DNA from: Thermomonas fusca DSM 15424
GTDB taxonomy: Bacteria; Pseudomonadota; Gammaproteobacteria; Xanthomonadales; Xanthomonadaceae
Length of the DNA stretch: 64,000 bases
Assembly (NCBI RefSeq): GCF_000423885.1
Contig: NZ_AUIV01000013.1
Location: 1-64,000, forward strand
Direction: 5' to 3'
A program made the translations under genes and the position numbers. The notes under the pieces are model-generated. The model was not told the origin of the DNA and ran no database searches. It worked only from the letters and a program-made list of their open reading frames with translations. Of this stretch, positions 53,080 through 62,331 are shown piece by piece. Within the stretch, counting starts at the first letter, position 1, and each line of letters starts with the position of its first letter.

Positions 53080-53868
53080 TCAACCCGTGATGGCGCGGGC
53101 GGCCTCGAATGCCTGCCCGAACAACGCCTCAACGGGGGGAAGCAATTCGCGTACCAGCACCACCAGCAGGGTCAGGCCGACCAGCAGCGCCAGCGGCATG
53201 CCGATCTGGATGGGATTGAACTGCGGCGCGGCGCGGGACAGCACGCCCACCACGATGTTGACCGCCAGCATCGCCACCGTGACCGGCAGCGACAGCAGCA
53301 CGGCGGCGCGCAGGACGGTGGTGAAAAAGTCGGGAACCACCGACAAAAAAGCGAAAAAATCGGCGAATGGCGCACCTATGGGCTGCATCATGTAACTGTT
53401 GGCCAGCAACCGGAACAGCACCAGGTGGGCGTCCAGGGTGAAGAAGATCAGGCCGAAGCACAGGTAGAACCATACCGACAGCACCGACATCTGGCTCTGG
53501 TTGGCGGGGTCGGCCATGGTCGCGAACGACAGCGCCATGTCTTGCGAGATGAACTGGCCGGCCAGGATGCCGACCTCGAACGCCAGCCGCAGCACCATGC
53601 CGATGGAAATGCCGATGGCGAACTCGCGCAGCACGTTCAACGCGGTCAGCGCGTCCACCGCCGCCGGCGGCGGCACCGGCAGCATCCCGGACAGCGCCGC
53701 CGACACCGCCAGGGTGATGATCAGCCGCGCCCGCGCCGGCATGCCCTGGCCGCCGACGAAGGGCAGCACCTGCAGCGCCGCGCCGATCCGGATCGAGTGC
53801 CAGAGCACCGTGCCCAGCATCGCGAACAGGTTCACGCCCTGCGCGCTGATGAAGGTGACGTCGTCCAT
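53080..53868 (-). CDS. fliR: flagellar export gate protein FliR
   Basis: A 262-aa protein with about six membrane helices. ARLIITLAVSAALSG, LAFEVGILAGQFISQDMALS and VNIVVGVLSRAAPQFN are the conserved parts. It forms the export gate with FliP and FliQ. Spacing to fliQ is 10 bases. Confidence 0.93.
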   Translation of the reverse strand: MDDVTFISAQGVNLFAMLGTVLWHSIRIGAALQVLPFVGGQGMPARARLIITLAVSAALSGMLPVPPPAAVDALTALNVLREFAIGISIGMVLRLAFEVGILAGQFISQDMALSFATMADPANQSQMSVLSVWFYLCFGLIFFTLDAHLVLFRLLANSYMMQPIGAPFADFFAFLSVVPDFFTTVLRAAVLLSLPVTVAMLAVNIVVGVLSRAAPQFNPIQIGMPLALLVGLTLLVVLVRELLPPVEALFGQAFEAARAITG

Positions 53869-53878
53869 GTCGGCGGCG

Positions 53879-54148
53879 TCAGCCGATCAGGTGCGGGATC
53901 TGCTGGTACAGCTCGGTGGTGAACGACACCAGCCGCCCCAGCAGGAAATTGCCGGTCAGCGCCACCACCGCCACCAGCGCGATGACCTTGGCCACGAACG
54001 CCACGGTGGGCTCGTTGATCGAGGTGGCGGCCTGCAGGATGCCCACCACCACGCCGGTGGCCAGCACCGCCAACAGCAGCGGCATGGCCAGCAGCAGGGC
54101 CATGTACAGGCCCTGGGACAGCTGGGTGAGGGCGGTTTCCGGATTCAT
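53879..54148 (-). CDS. fliQ: flagellar export gate protein FliQ
   Basis: An 89-aa protein with two membrane helices (LYMALLLAMPLLLAVLATGV, VAFVAKVIALVAVVALTGNF) joined by the conserved VGILQAATSINEPT loop. Confidence 0.94.
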   Translation of the reverse strand: MNPETALTQLSQGLYMALLLAMPLLLAVLATGVVVGILQAATSINEPTVAFVAKVIALVAVVALTGNFLLGRLVSFTTELYQQIPHLIG

Positions 54149-54161
54149 CGGCGGGCTCCGG

Positions 54162-54959
54162 TCAGATCGTGTTGAAACTGCCGGCCAGCGCGCCGACCAC
54201 CAGCACCCAGCCGTCCACCAGCACGAACAGCAGGATCTTGAACGGCGCCGAGATCAGCATCGGCGACAGCATCATCATGCCCATCGACATCAGCACGCTG
54301 GCCACCACCAGGTCGATGATGACGAACGGGATGTAGATCAGGAACGCGATCTCGAACGCGGTCTTCAGCTCGCTGGTGAGGAAGGACGCGGCCAACACCC
54401 CGAACGGCACGTCCTGCGGGGTGGCGTAAGGGCCGGTGTTGGACAGGTTGGCGAAGGTCATCAGGTCGTTTTCGCGCACCTGCGCCAGCATGAAGGCGCG
54501 GAACGGCCCGGATGCCGCCTCCCAGGCGGTGCGGAAATCCATCTGCTTGTCGAGGTAGGGCGCGATGCCGGCGTTCCACGACTGGTCGAACACGGGCTGC
54601 ATCACCATCACGGTGAGGAACAGCGCCAGCGCCAGCAGCACCTGGTTGGACGGCGCCTGGCCGGTGCCGAGCGCCTGCCGAAGCAGGCTGAGCACGATGA
54701 TGATGCGGGTGAACGCGGTCACCCCCAGCAGCAGCGCCGGCAGCAGGGTGATGCTGGTCATCAGCAGCAGCACCTGCATCGGCATGCTGACCGGTTGGTT
54801 GCCGATCTGGCCGACGTTCACGTCCGGCAGCGACGGCGACGCGGGGGCCACTGCCGGTGCAGCTTGCGCGGCTTGCGCGAACACGTCGCCGGCGAACAGG
54901 CAGCAGGCCAGGGCGCACAGGATCAGCAGCGTGCGCGGGCGGGGCAGGGACAGCTTCAT
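54162..54959 (-). CDS. fliP: flagellar export gate protein FliP
   Basis: A 265-aa protein with a cleavable-type N-terminus (LLILCALACCLFAGDVFAQA), then LLMTSITLLPALLLGVTAFT, RIIIVLSLLRQALGTGQAPS, and a C-terminal PFVIIDLVVASVLMSMGMMM. Overlaps fliO by 4 bases. Confidence 0.95.
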   Translation of the reverse strand: MKLSLPRPRTLLILCALACCLFAGDVFAQAAQAAPAVAPASPSLPDVNVGQIGNQPVSMPMQVLLLMTSITLLPALLLGVTAFTRIIIVLSLLRQALGTGQAPSNQVLLALALFLTVMVMQPVFDQSWNAGIAPYLDKQMDFRTAWEAASGPFRAFMLAQVRENDLMTFANLSNTGPYATPQDVPFGVLAASFLTSELKTAFEIAFLIYIPFVIIDLVVASVLMSMGMMMLSPMLISAPFKILLFVLVDGWVLVVGALAGSFNTI

Positions 54960-55594
54960 GCCGGTTTTTTCCCGAGGCGCTGTGCCAGCAGCTGGGCGAA
55001 CGGGGTCGGCTGCACCGGCGCGTCGTCGTGCAGCGGAGTTTCCAGGGTGTGCAGCAGGCGGGTGCCGGCGGCGCCGGTGCCGAGCAGCAGTTGGGTACCG
55101 CCCACTTCCACCACCACCAGCCGCTCGCGCGCGCCCAGTCCCAGCGAACGCACCACCCGCAGGCCGGAATTGCCGCGCAGGCCGGTCATCCCCGGCATCC
55201 GCCGCGCCAGCCAGGCCAGCCCGAAGATCAGCCCCAGCACCAGTGCCAGCGCAAACACGGTGCCGCCGATGCTGCCGGCCGCGCTGGGCGGGGACGCATG
55301 CGCCGGTTGCTGCACGGTCGCGCCGGTCTTGGCGGGCCGCGCCGGGATGCCGGCGATGGTCCTGGCCGCGGTGGCCGGCGGTGCGCTGACCGGCGCCGCG
55401 ACAACGGTCGTGGCAGGGGTGGCCTGCGCATCGGTCGCGGCTGCCGCGACTGGCGCCTGCGGCTGCGCGGGTTGCATGCTTGCGGAGTCGGTATTGGCCG
55501 GAGTGCTGGCGTCCTGCACGAGTGCGGCGCCCGCGGGTGCGGGCCGCGGCGCGTTCTGCGCAGGTGCGCTGCCGGGAAGTGCGGTGTTGTCCAT
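54956..55594 (-). CDS. fliO: flagellar assembly protein FliO
   Basis: A 212-aa protein. The first 120 residues are Ala/Pro/Thr-rich. One membrane helix (GTVFALALVLGLIFGLAWLA) is followed by the FliO domain: GLRVVRSLGLGARERLVVVE, VGGTQLLLGTGAAGTRLLH. It supports FliP ring assembly. The N-terminal part is longer than in most FliO proteins. Confidence 0.88.
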   Translation of the reverse strand: MDNTALPGSAPAQNAPRPAPAGAALVQDASTPANTDSASMQPAQPQAPVAAAATDAQATPATTVVAAPVSAPPATAARTIAGIPARPAKTGATVQQPAHASPPSAAGSIGGTVFALALVLGLIFGLAWLARRMPGMTGLRGNSGLRVVRSLGLGARERLVVVEVGGTQLLLGTGAAGTRLLHTLETPLHDDAPVQPTPFAQLLAQRLGKKPA

Positions 55595-55598
55595 CGGC

Positions 55599-55955
55599 TC
55601 AGCGCAGGCGCTTGATGCGCTCGCTGGGGCTGACCACGTCGGTCAGGCGCACACCGAAGCGGTCGTTGACCACCACCACTTCGCCTTGCGCGATCAGGGT
55701 GTCGTTGACGTACACGTCCAGCGGTTCGCCGGCGGCGCGTTCCAGCTCCACCACCGAGCCCTGGTTGAGCTGCAGCAGGTTGCGGATCGGGATGCGCGCA
55801 TGCCCGACCACCAGCGACAGGGTCACCGGCACGTCGAGGATGACGTCTAGGTTGAGGTCGTTCTTCTCGCCGGTCGCATTGGAAGTCTTGCTGGCGCTGG
55901 TGGCGGTCAACGCCTCGAACGCGGCGAGTTGGGCGGCTTCGTCGGAGGATGTCAT
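55599..55955 (-). CDS. fliN: flagellar switch protein FliN
   Basis: A 118-aa protein with the C-terminal SpoA domain: LDVILDVPVTLSLVVGHARI, LLQLNQGSVVELERAAGEPL, GEVVVVNDRFGVRLTDVVSP. ATG 55955 overlaps the fliM stop by 4 bases; the longer open frame upstream runs through fliM. Confidence 0.94.
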   Translation of the reverse strand: MTSSDEAAQLAAFEALTATSASKTSNATGEKNDLNLDVILDVPVTLSLVVGHARIPIRNLLQLNQGSVVELERAAGEPLDVYVNDTLIAQGEVVVVNDRFGVRLTDVVSPSERIKRLR

Positions 55956-56947
55956 AGCGTCGGTACCGGATTCTGGGGGGAACGGGTGGCGTGCACTTCG
56001 GTGATCTTCACCGCGTTCTTGCCGTTGTGGACGCCGAATTCGCCGGAGAACAGCGGCAGGTGTTCGACGTGCACGGGGATGTCGGGCTTGAGGTCGATCG
56101 GGATCACGTCGCCGACCTTCAGCTTGCTGAGTTCGCGCAGGCTGATCTGGCGGGTGGCGAGGGTGCTCTTCAGGTCCACCGCCACGTCCTGCAACTGCGC
56201 GTGCAGCGCGCTGGTCCAGCTCTCGTCCTTCTCGACGCGGTCGCTCTGCACGCCGGCGTCCAGCTGCTCGCGGATCGGCTCCAGCATCGACCACGGCAGC
56301 GCCAGGTGCAGCTCGCCGCCGCCGCCCTCCAGCTCGACGTGGAAGCGGCAGACCACGATGTACTCGCGCGGGCTGATGATGTTGGCGAAGTGCGGGTTGA
56401 CCTCGGAGTTCATGTACTCGAACTCAACGTTCATCACCGGCGCCCACGCCTCGGCGAAGTCGGAGAAGGTCTGCTTGAGCAGCAGCTGGATCACCCGCAT
56501 CTCGGTGGGGGTGAACTCGCGGCCTTCGATGCGGGTGTGGTACTTGCCGTTGCCGCCGAAGAAGTTGTCGACCACGGTGAACACCAGGCGCGGCTCGAAC
56601 ATCACGATGCCGGTGCCGCGCAGCGGCTTCATCTTCACCAGGTTGATGTTGGTGGGTACCTGCAGCGAGTGCATGTATTCGCCGAAGCGGATCATGTCGA
56701 TGCCGCGCACCGACAGGTCGGCGGAGCGCCGCAGCAGGTTGAACAGGCCGATCCGCCAGGTCCGCGCGAAGCGTTCGTTGATCATCTCCAGGGTCGGCAG
56801 GCGACCGCGGATGATCCGCTCCTGGGTGGCGAAATCGTAGGTCCGCGCCTCGCCGGGGACCGGCGGCGGTTCGACGTCGACCGCGCCCGAATCCACCCCG
56901 TGGAGGAGGGCGTCGATCTCGTCCTGGCTGAGCAGGTCGGTGGTCAT
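55952..56947 (-). CDS. fliM: flagellar switch protein FliM
   Basis: A 331-aa protein. The N-terminal DLLSQDEIDALLHGVD binds CheY-P. The middle domain has the GGXG-type loop FGGNGKYHTRIEGREFTPTE, and the C-terminal SpoA domain ends at KITEVHATR. It starts 13 bases after fliL. Confidence 0.95.
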   Translation of the reverse strand: MTTDLLSQDEIDALLHGVDSGAVDVEPPPVPGEARTYDFATQERIIRGRLPTLEMINERFARTWRIGLFNLLRRSADLSVRGIDMIRFGEYMHSLQVPTNINLVKMKPLRGTGIVMFEPRLVFTVVDNFFGGNGKYHTRIEGREFTPTEMRVIQLLLKQTFSDFAEAWAPVMNVEFEYMNSEVNPHFANIISPREYIVVCRFHVELEGGGGELHLALPWSMLEPIREQLDAGVQSDRVEKDESWTSALHAQLQDVAVDLKSTLATRQISLRELSKLKVGDVIPIDLKPDIPVHVEHLPLFSGEFGVHNGKNAVKITEVHATRSPQNPVPTL

Positions 56948-56960
56948 CGGGCTGGTCCGC

Positions 56961-57479
56961 CTACTGGATCACGATGCTGGTGAACAGCAGCGCTTCGACC
57001 TGGTTGGCCGCGTGCTGCGCCCTGAGGGTTTTCTTGACCTCCGCCAGCGCCTGCGCCTGCAGCTGTTCCTTGCCGTTGCGGCCGGTGAGCTGCTGCGAGG
57101 TCTGCTGGCCGAACAGCAGCAGCAGCTTGTTGCGGATGATCGGCGTGTGCAGCGCCACCGCCGCGGCGGTGTCCGCATCGCGGGTCTGCAGCTGCACGTC
57201 GGCCTGCAGGTAGCGCGCGCCGCCTTCGTCGGCCAGGTTGACCACGAAGGCCGGCTCCAGCGCGATGTACCGCGCCGGGCCCGAGGGCTTGGCGCTGGCC
57301 GGGGCGGAGGGCTTCAGGAACCAGAACGCCGCGCCGCCACCGGCGGCCACGATCGCCACCAGGGTCAGGACGATGAACATCAGCTTCTTCGACTTCTTCG
57401 GCGGCGGCGCCTCGGGCGCTGCGGCACCGGGCTTGCCGGGTGGAGACTTGGCGGGTGCGGCTGACACGGATCGATCCAT
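56961..57479 (-). CDS. fliL: flagellar basal-body protein FliL
   Basis: A 172-aa protein with a basic cytoplasmic start (PPPKKSKKLM), one membrane helix (FIVLTLVAIVAAGGGAAFWF) and a periplasmic domain beginning YIALEPAFVVNLADEGGARY. It stabilises stators at the motor. ATG 57479 is the usual-length start; 57503 and 57500 are in frame upstream. Confidence 0.9.
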   Translation of the reverse strand: MDRSVSAAPAKSPPGKPGAAAPEAPPPKKSKKLMFIVLTLVAIVAAGGGAAFWFLKPSAPASAKPSGPARYIALEPAFVVNLADEGGARYLQADVQLQTRDADTAAAVALHTPIIRNKLLLLFGQQTSQQLTGRNGKEQLQAQALAEVKKTLRAQHAANQVEALLFTSIVIQ

Positions 57480-57611
57480 CCTTGAGCGGGCTATGCCCAT
57501 CATGGTGCAAATCGCGTGCCGTCATTGCAATGGCAATCTCGACGCCGTGACGCCACACCCGCCCGCTGCCGCGCCAGGCGGGCGGAAAACCGCGCCAGGG
57601 TTGCCGCGCGA

Positions 57612-58805
57612 TCAGGCGTAGACGTCAAGCAGCCCGCGGGCGCGACGGAAATCCGGCGGCAGCGGCGAACCCGCTTCGTCCGGCAGGGTCAGGCCACCGG
57701 CGTGGCCGGGCTGGGGCGTGCGGTCGCCGGACTGGCGTTGGCCGCCCTGGCCCTGGCCGACACCGGCATGGGCCAGATGCAGGCCGTGCTGCCCAAGCAT
57801 TTCGCGCAGCCGCGGCAGGCTGGCTTCCAGCGCCTGACGGACTTCCGGTTGGGCGCTGTGGAACTCCGCGCGCACGTTGCTGCCGTCCATCTGCAGGCGG
57901 ATGTCGATGGCGCCCAGATGCTCGGGCACCACCCGGATTTCGGCCTGGCCGATGCGCTGCCCTGCCAGCCAGGCGACGTGGCCGCTGAAGCCGTCGTCAT
58001 AGCCCTGGGCGGGGTCCGCCGGCTGCGACAGCATGGGCACGGCGACTGGCGCAGCGGGGGCGCCGAGCGGCTGCACCCCGGCCAGCGACTGCAGCGCGTT
58101 GAGCGGCGCGGGGGAAACCGCGGCTGCGGCCTCGATCGGAGCGCCCGCCTGTTCCGCGGCAGGCAACACGAAGCCCGGCAGCGGTGCTTCGGCAAGCGCG
58201 ACCTGGTTGGCAGCCCCCTGCTGCGGCAGCGGGAGGCGCGCGGCGCGGGCGTTGGGCAAGCCGGTATCGGCTGCGGTTTTCCCCGGCAGGCCGGCGCTGG
58301 CGGAGGTAACGGTTGTGGGCGCGGACATGGCGATGTCGGCGCCGGCGCCGGCTGCCAGCCCCGGAACCGGCTGGCTGGCCGCCAGCGCGGACAACGAGCG
58401 TGTGCCGGCATCGACGGCGACCGCGGCGGCGGTGGTCACGGATGCGGGCGGGAGGGTTGGCGCCACCGGCAGCACCGGCATCTGCTGTGTTTGCGGCATC
58501 TGCGCCAGCACGCTCAGCAGCGGATCAGCGGCAGGTGCTTCTTCCTGCCGTTCGCCGGCCGCGGTGCGGGTGGCCGCTGGCACCGCGCCGGCCAGTGAAA
58601 TCCCGGCTGCTTCCGGCTGCTCGCCCAGCAGCAGCGCGAACAACAGGCCGGGGTTGCCGGCCGGACCGGCAGCGGCGTCCTGCGGGGTGCCGACGGCAGC
58701 GGCCTTCGGGGCCGCCGTGCCGCTGGCGGCGGTGGTGTTCGCCGCCGGTACCACGGCTGCGGGCAGCGCGGACGGCAGCGGCAGGCTGGCGGTCTCGCCC
58801 ATCAT
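57612..58805 (-). CDS. fliK: flagellar hook-length control protein FliK
   Basis: A 397-aa secreted ruler protein. The first 270 residues are Ala/Pro-rich without fold. The C-terminal Flg_hook domain reads WLAGQRIGQAEIRVVPEHLG, AIDIRLQMDGSNVRAEFHSA and VRQALEASLPRLREMLGQHG. The tail is Gln/Gly-rich. It overlaps fliJ by 4 bases. The next 132 bases up to fliL hold no gene that I can see. Confidence 0.9.
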   Translation of the reverse strand: MMGETASLPLPSALPAAVVPAANTTAASGTAAPKAAAVGTPQDAAAGPAGNPGLLFALLLGEQPEAAGISLAGAVPAATRTAAGERQEEAPAADPLLSVLAQMPQTQQMPVLPVAPTLPPASVTTAAAVAVDAGTRSLSALAASQPVPGLAAGAGADIAMSAPTTVTSASAGLPGKTAADTGLPNARAARLPLPQQGAANQVALAEAPLPGFVLPAAEQAGAPIEAAAAVSPAPLNALQSLAGVQPLGAPAAPVAVPMLSQPADPAQGYDDGFSGHVAWLAGQRIGQAEIRVVPEHLGAIDIRLQMDGSNVRAEFHSAQPEVRQALEASLPRLREMLGQHGLHLAHAGVGQGQGGQRQSGDRTPQPGHAGGLTLPDEAGSPLPPDFRRARGLLDVYA

Positions 58806-59248
58806 GATTCGTTGCCTTCCTGCGCCACGCGGACGCGGCGCGCGCCCAGGTCGTCCAGTTCACGCTGCTCGCGGCGGTCGGCCACGCGCACTTCCTCGGC
58901 GCGATAGCTGGCGGCCAGCTGCTCCAGCACCTTGTTGTCGCGGCTCGCCAGCATCAGCCGGGCGCGCTCCACCTCGCAGTTCTGGCGCGAGCTGTCCACC
59001 ACCTGCGCCTGCTGCTGCAGGGCGGTGTCGAGCTTGGCGCGGAACGCCACGTGGTTGGCCAGCATGGCTGGCGCCAGCGTGCCGCCCGACGGCGCGACGC
59101 TGTAGGCGTCGGCGTATTCCTTCAGCGTGTCCAGGCGCTGCTGCTGCTCGGCCAGGGTCTTGTCGCGCTCGGCCAGCATCTTCGCCACCGTGTCCTGGCG
59201 CTGCTGGGTGACCCGGAGGAGGGGGTCCAGTCGTTGCGAACGGGTCAT
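58802..59248 (-). CDS. fliJ: flagellar export protein FliJ
   Basis: A 148-aa protein, nearly all coiled coil: RLDPLLRVTQQRQDTVAKML, KTLAEQQQRLDTLKEYADAY, and a C-terminal helix rich in Arg/Glu. It is the central stalk of the FliI ATPase. ATG 59248 overlaps the fliI stop by 4 bases. Confidence 0.9.
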   Translation of the reverse strand: MTRSQRLDPLLRVTQQRQDTVAKMLAERDKTLAEQQQRLDTLKEYADAYSVAPSGGTLAPAMLANHVAFRAKLDTALQQQAQVVDSSRQNCEVERARLMLASRDNKVLEQLAASYRAEEVRVADRREQRELDDLGARRVRVAQEGNES

Positions 59249-60624
59249 TGAACGATCTCCGGTACGCCGTCGAGCAGACGGGCAAGGGCATTGCGGCTGG
59301 TTTCGACATCGGCCGACTCGGCGACGTCCTGGCCAAGGAACTGGAGGATCTGCGGCCACAGCGCAAGGGCGTCATCGACCAGCGGATCGTTGCCGCGCTG
59401 GTAGGCGCCAATGGCGATCAGGTCGCGCTGGGCGTTGTAGGCGGACATCAGCTGCTTGAGCCGGCGGATGCGGCCGCGCCATGCCGGGTCGGTGATGTCC
59501 TGCATCACGCGGCTGACCGAGACTTCCACGTCGATGGCCGGGTACAGGCCGGCGTCGGCGATCCGACGGGTCAGCACGATGTGGCCGTCGAGGATGGCGC
59601 GGGCGGCGTCGGCGATCGGCTCCTGCTGGTCGTCGCCTTCGGTCAGCACGGTGTAGAAGGCGGTGATCGAGCCGCGGCCGTCGGCGCCGTTGCCGGCACG
59701 TTCCACCAGTGCCGGCAGGCGCGCGAACACCGACGGCGGGTAGCCGCGGGTGGTCGGCGGTTCGCCCACCGACAGGCCGATTTCGCGCTGCGCGTGGGCA
59801 AAGCGGGTCAGGGAGTCCATCAGCAACAGCACATGCAAGCCCTGGTCCCGGAACCATTCGGCGATGGCGGTGGCGCGCAGGGCGCCGTGCAGGCGCGCCA
59901 GCGGCGGCCGGTCGGCCGGGGCGGCCACCACCACCGAACGGCGCAGGCCTTCCTCGCCCAGCGTGCTCTCGACGAAATCGCGCACTTCGCGGCCGCGTTC
60001 GCCGATCAGGCCGACCACGATCACGTCGGCGGCGGTGTAGCGGGTCATCATCCCCAGCAGCGTCGATTTGCCGACGCCGGAGCCGGCGAACAGTCCGACG
60101 CGCTGGCCGCGGCCGATCGGCAGCAGGGCGTTGATGGCGCGCACGCCCACGTCCAGCGAGCGGGTGATCGGCTCGCGCATCAGCGGGTTGATCTGCACGC
60201 CGGCCAGTCCGACGAAATCCTCCGGGCGCAGCGGCGGGCGGCCATCTAGCGGCACCCCGTCGCTGTCGATGACGCGGCCCAGCAGGCCTTCGCCCACCGC
60301 CACTTCACCGCGCCTGGAGCCGGTGATGACGCGGGCGTTCGGCAGCAGCCCGGACAGGTCGGAGGTGGGCATCAGGAAGGCGCGGTCGCCGGCGAAGCCG
60401 ACCACTTCGGCATCCACCCAGCGGCCGCCGCTGCTTTCCACGCTGCAGCGCGCGCCCAGCGGCGCTTCGCAACCGGTGGCTTCCAGGGTCAGGCCGACCG
60501 CGCGACGCAGCACGCCTTCGCGAACCATGCCCATGCCGTCGACACGCGCGGTGTCCATGCCGCGCAGCCGCATCGCCAGCCGCAGGCTGCGTGCTTCGTC
60601 CCACTGTGCGGCGGCAATGCTCAT
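59245..60624 (-). CDS. fliI: flagellar export ATPase FliI
   Basis: A 459-aa F1-beta-like ATPase with Walker A GLFAGSGVGKSTLLGMM, GERGREVRDFVESTLGEEGL, Walker B LLLMDSLTRFAHAQREI and GEPPTTRGYPPSVF. ATG 60624 was taken as start; 13 upstream codons look unnatural. A 118-base gap separates it from fliH, unlike the tight spacing elsewhere in this block. Confidence 0.95.
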   Translation of the reverse strand: MSIAAAQWDEARSLRLAMRLRGMDTARVDGMGMVREGVLRRAVGLTLEATGCEAPLGARCSVESSGGRWVDAEVVGFAGDRAFLMPTSDLSGLLPNARVITGSRRGEVAVGEGLLGRVIDSDGVPLDGRPPLRPEDFVGLAGVQINPLMREPITRSLDVGVRAINALLPIGRGQRVGLFAGSGVGKSTLLGMMTRYTAADVIVVGLIGERGREVRDFVESTLGEEGLRRSVVVAAPADRPPLARLHGALRATAIAEWFRDQGLHVLLLMDSLTRFAHAQREIGLSVGEPPTTRGYPPSVFARLPALVERAGNGADGRGSITAFYTVLTEGDDQQEPIADAARAILDGHIVLTRRIADAGLYPAIDVEVSVSRVMQDITDPAWRGRIRRLKQLMSAYNAQRDLIAIGAYQRGNDPLVDDALALWPQILQFLGQDVAESADVETSRNALARLLDGVPEIVQ

Positions 60625-60742
60625 CGGCTGCGTCCCGCGAGGCTGCGCTTGGCGGCTTTCCACGAACCGCGACAGGCGTCACGGTTCTCCATGCCTATCC
60701 AGCGCTTTTTCGCAGCAAAGATCAAGGGGGCGGCAGGTCGGT

Positions 60743-61330
60743 TCATGCACCGGCTCCGCTGACGATCCGCTGCAGGACCGCGTTGAGGCGCGTCGACAGG
60801 CTGCCGTCGATGCGCACGCTGTCGGCATGCAGGCGCAGGTCGCCACGGGCCAGGGTGGTGTCGCCGCTCAGGCGCACGCCTTCCAGCGCCAGCAGCTGCG
60901 GGGCAAGCATGGCCAGGTCATCCGGATGCAGGCGCAATTCCAGCTGGCGTTGATCGCTGCCTGCCAGTTCCAGCGCTTCGCGCACCAGCGCCTCAAGCAG
61001 TGCCGGTTCGGCGGCGTAGTCGCGGCGCAGCAGGGCGCCGGCGATGCGCACGGCGAGATCGCCCAGCGCATCGCCGACTTCCGCGTCCAGCCGCGCCAGC
61101 GGGCGGGTGAACGCATCGAGGATGCCTTCCATCTGCGCGGCGATGCGGCGCACTTCGGCCTGGCCGGCGGCGACGCCCTCGGCGTGCCCGCGAGCATAAC
61201 CTTCCGCATGCGCGGCCTCTTCTATGGCCTGCACTTCCTCCACGCTGGGCATGTGCCGCACCGGCTCCTGCGGTGGGGGTGGCGGTGGCGGCGCCAGCTC
61301 CGGCGCAGCCCAGCGCACGGCATTGCTCAT
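60743..61330 (-). CDS. fliH: flagellar export regulator FliH
   Basis: A 195-aa protein with a Pro-rich start (LAPPPPPPPQEP), the AEGYARGHAEGVAAGQAEV helix with Gly/Ala spacing typical of FliH, and a C-terminal domain (RIAGALLRRDYAAEPALLEA, VDGSL-like VRIDGSLSTRLNAVLQRI). It holds FliI at the gate. The start overlaps fliG by 4 bases. Confidence 0.92.
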   Translation of the reverse strand: MSNAVRWAAPELAPPPPPPPQEPVRHMPSVEEVQAIEEAAHAEGYARGHAEGVAAGQAEVRRIAAQMEGILDAFTRPLARLDAEVGDALGDLAVRIAGALLRRDYAAEPALLEALVREALELAGSDQRQLELRLHPDDLAMLAPQLLALEGVRLSGDTTLARGDLRLHADSVRIDGSLSTRLNAVLQRIVSGAGA

Positions 61331-62331
61331 ACGAAGACCTCGGCCTTGGCGGCCAGCTGGATGGTGCCGTCTTCGGCCATCTTGCGGACGATGGTGAGGA
61401 TTTCCTTCTGCGCGGCCTCGACCTCGGCCAGCCGCACCGGGCCGCGCGCTTCCATGTCTTCGACCAGCATTTCCGCGGCGCGCTGCGACATGTTGGAAGT
61501 GATCTTGTCCTTGACCTTGGCATCGGCGCCGCGCAGCGCCATTGCCAGGCGATCGGCCGGGACTTCGCGCAGGACCGACTGCATGGCGCGGTCGTCGATC
61601 TCGGCCAGGTTGTCGAACACGAACATGTGGTCGCGGATGCTGGCGGTCAGGGTTTCATCGACTTGCGCAATGGTGCCGAGGATGACCTCGTCCTGGCCGC
61701 CATCCATGAAGTTGAGGATGTTGGCCGCCACCTTGATGCCGCCGATGGAGGACGACTTCAGGTTCTGGTTGCCGGCGAACTGCTTGGCCATCACGTCGTT
61801 CAATTCATTGAGCGCGTGCGGCGGGATGCCGTCCAGGGTGGCGATGCGGATCAGCACGTCGGCGCGGGTGCGCTCGGGCAGGAACTTGATCGCGTCGGCG
61901 CCCTGGTCCGGGTCCAGGTGCGACAGCACGATGGCGATGATCTGCGGGTGTTCGTTGCGCACCAGATCGGCAATGGCGCGCGGCTCCATCCACTTCAACG
62001 TGTCCAGGCCGGTGGTGTTGCGGCCCAGCAGGATGCGGTCGATCAGGCTGCTGGCGCGCTCTTCGCCCAGCGCCTGCACCAGCACGCTGCGCACGTACTC
62101 GTCGGCGCCGCTGCCGATGTTGGGCTGTTCGAGGGTGTCGACGAAGTCGTCGATCACCTTCTCGACGTCCTGTCGCGACACGCCGCCGACCGAGGTCATG
62201 GCCACGCCCAGCTTCTGCACTTCCTTGGCGCCCATGTGCTTGAGCACTTCGGCGGCCTGCTGCTCGCCCAGCGACAGCAGGATGACGGCGGCGCGCTGGA
62301 CGCCGGTCAGGGCGTAGTCACTCATCGGCAT
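61327..62331 (-). CDS. fliG: flagellar switch protein FliG
   Basis: A 334-aa protein: TGVQRAAVILLSLGEQQAAE at the N-terminus, EHPQIIAIVLSHLDPDQGAD in the middle (the EHPQ motif) and the charged torque helix region in the C-terminal domain (MFVFDNLAEIDDRAMQSVLR). ATG 62331 overlaps fliF by 14 bases; ATG 62325 is an alternative. Confidence 0.95.
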   Translation of the reverse strand: MPMSDYALTGVQRAAVILLSLGEQQAAEVLKHMGAKEVQKLGVAMTSVGGVSRQDVEKVIDDFVDTLEQPNIGSGADEYVRSVLVQALGEERASSLIDRILLGRNTTGLDTLKWMEPRAIADLVRNEHPQIIAIVLSHLDPDQGADAIKFLPERTRADVLIRIATLDGIPPHALNELNDVMAKQFAGNQNLKSSSIGGIKVAANILNFMDGGQDEVILGTIAQVDETLTASIRDHMFVFDNLAEIDDRAMQSVLREVPADRLAMALRGADAKVKDKITSNMSQRAAEMLVEDMEARGPVRLAEVEAAQKEILTIVRKMAEDGTIQLAAKAEVFV

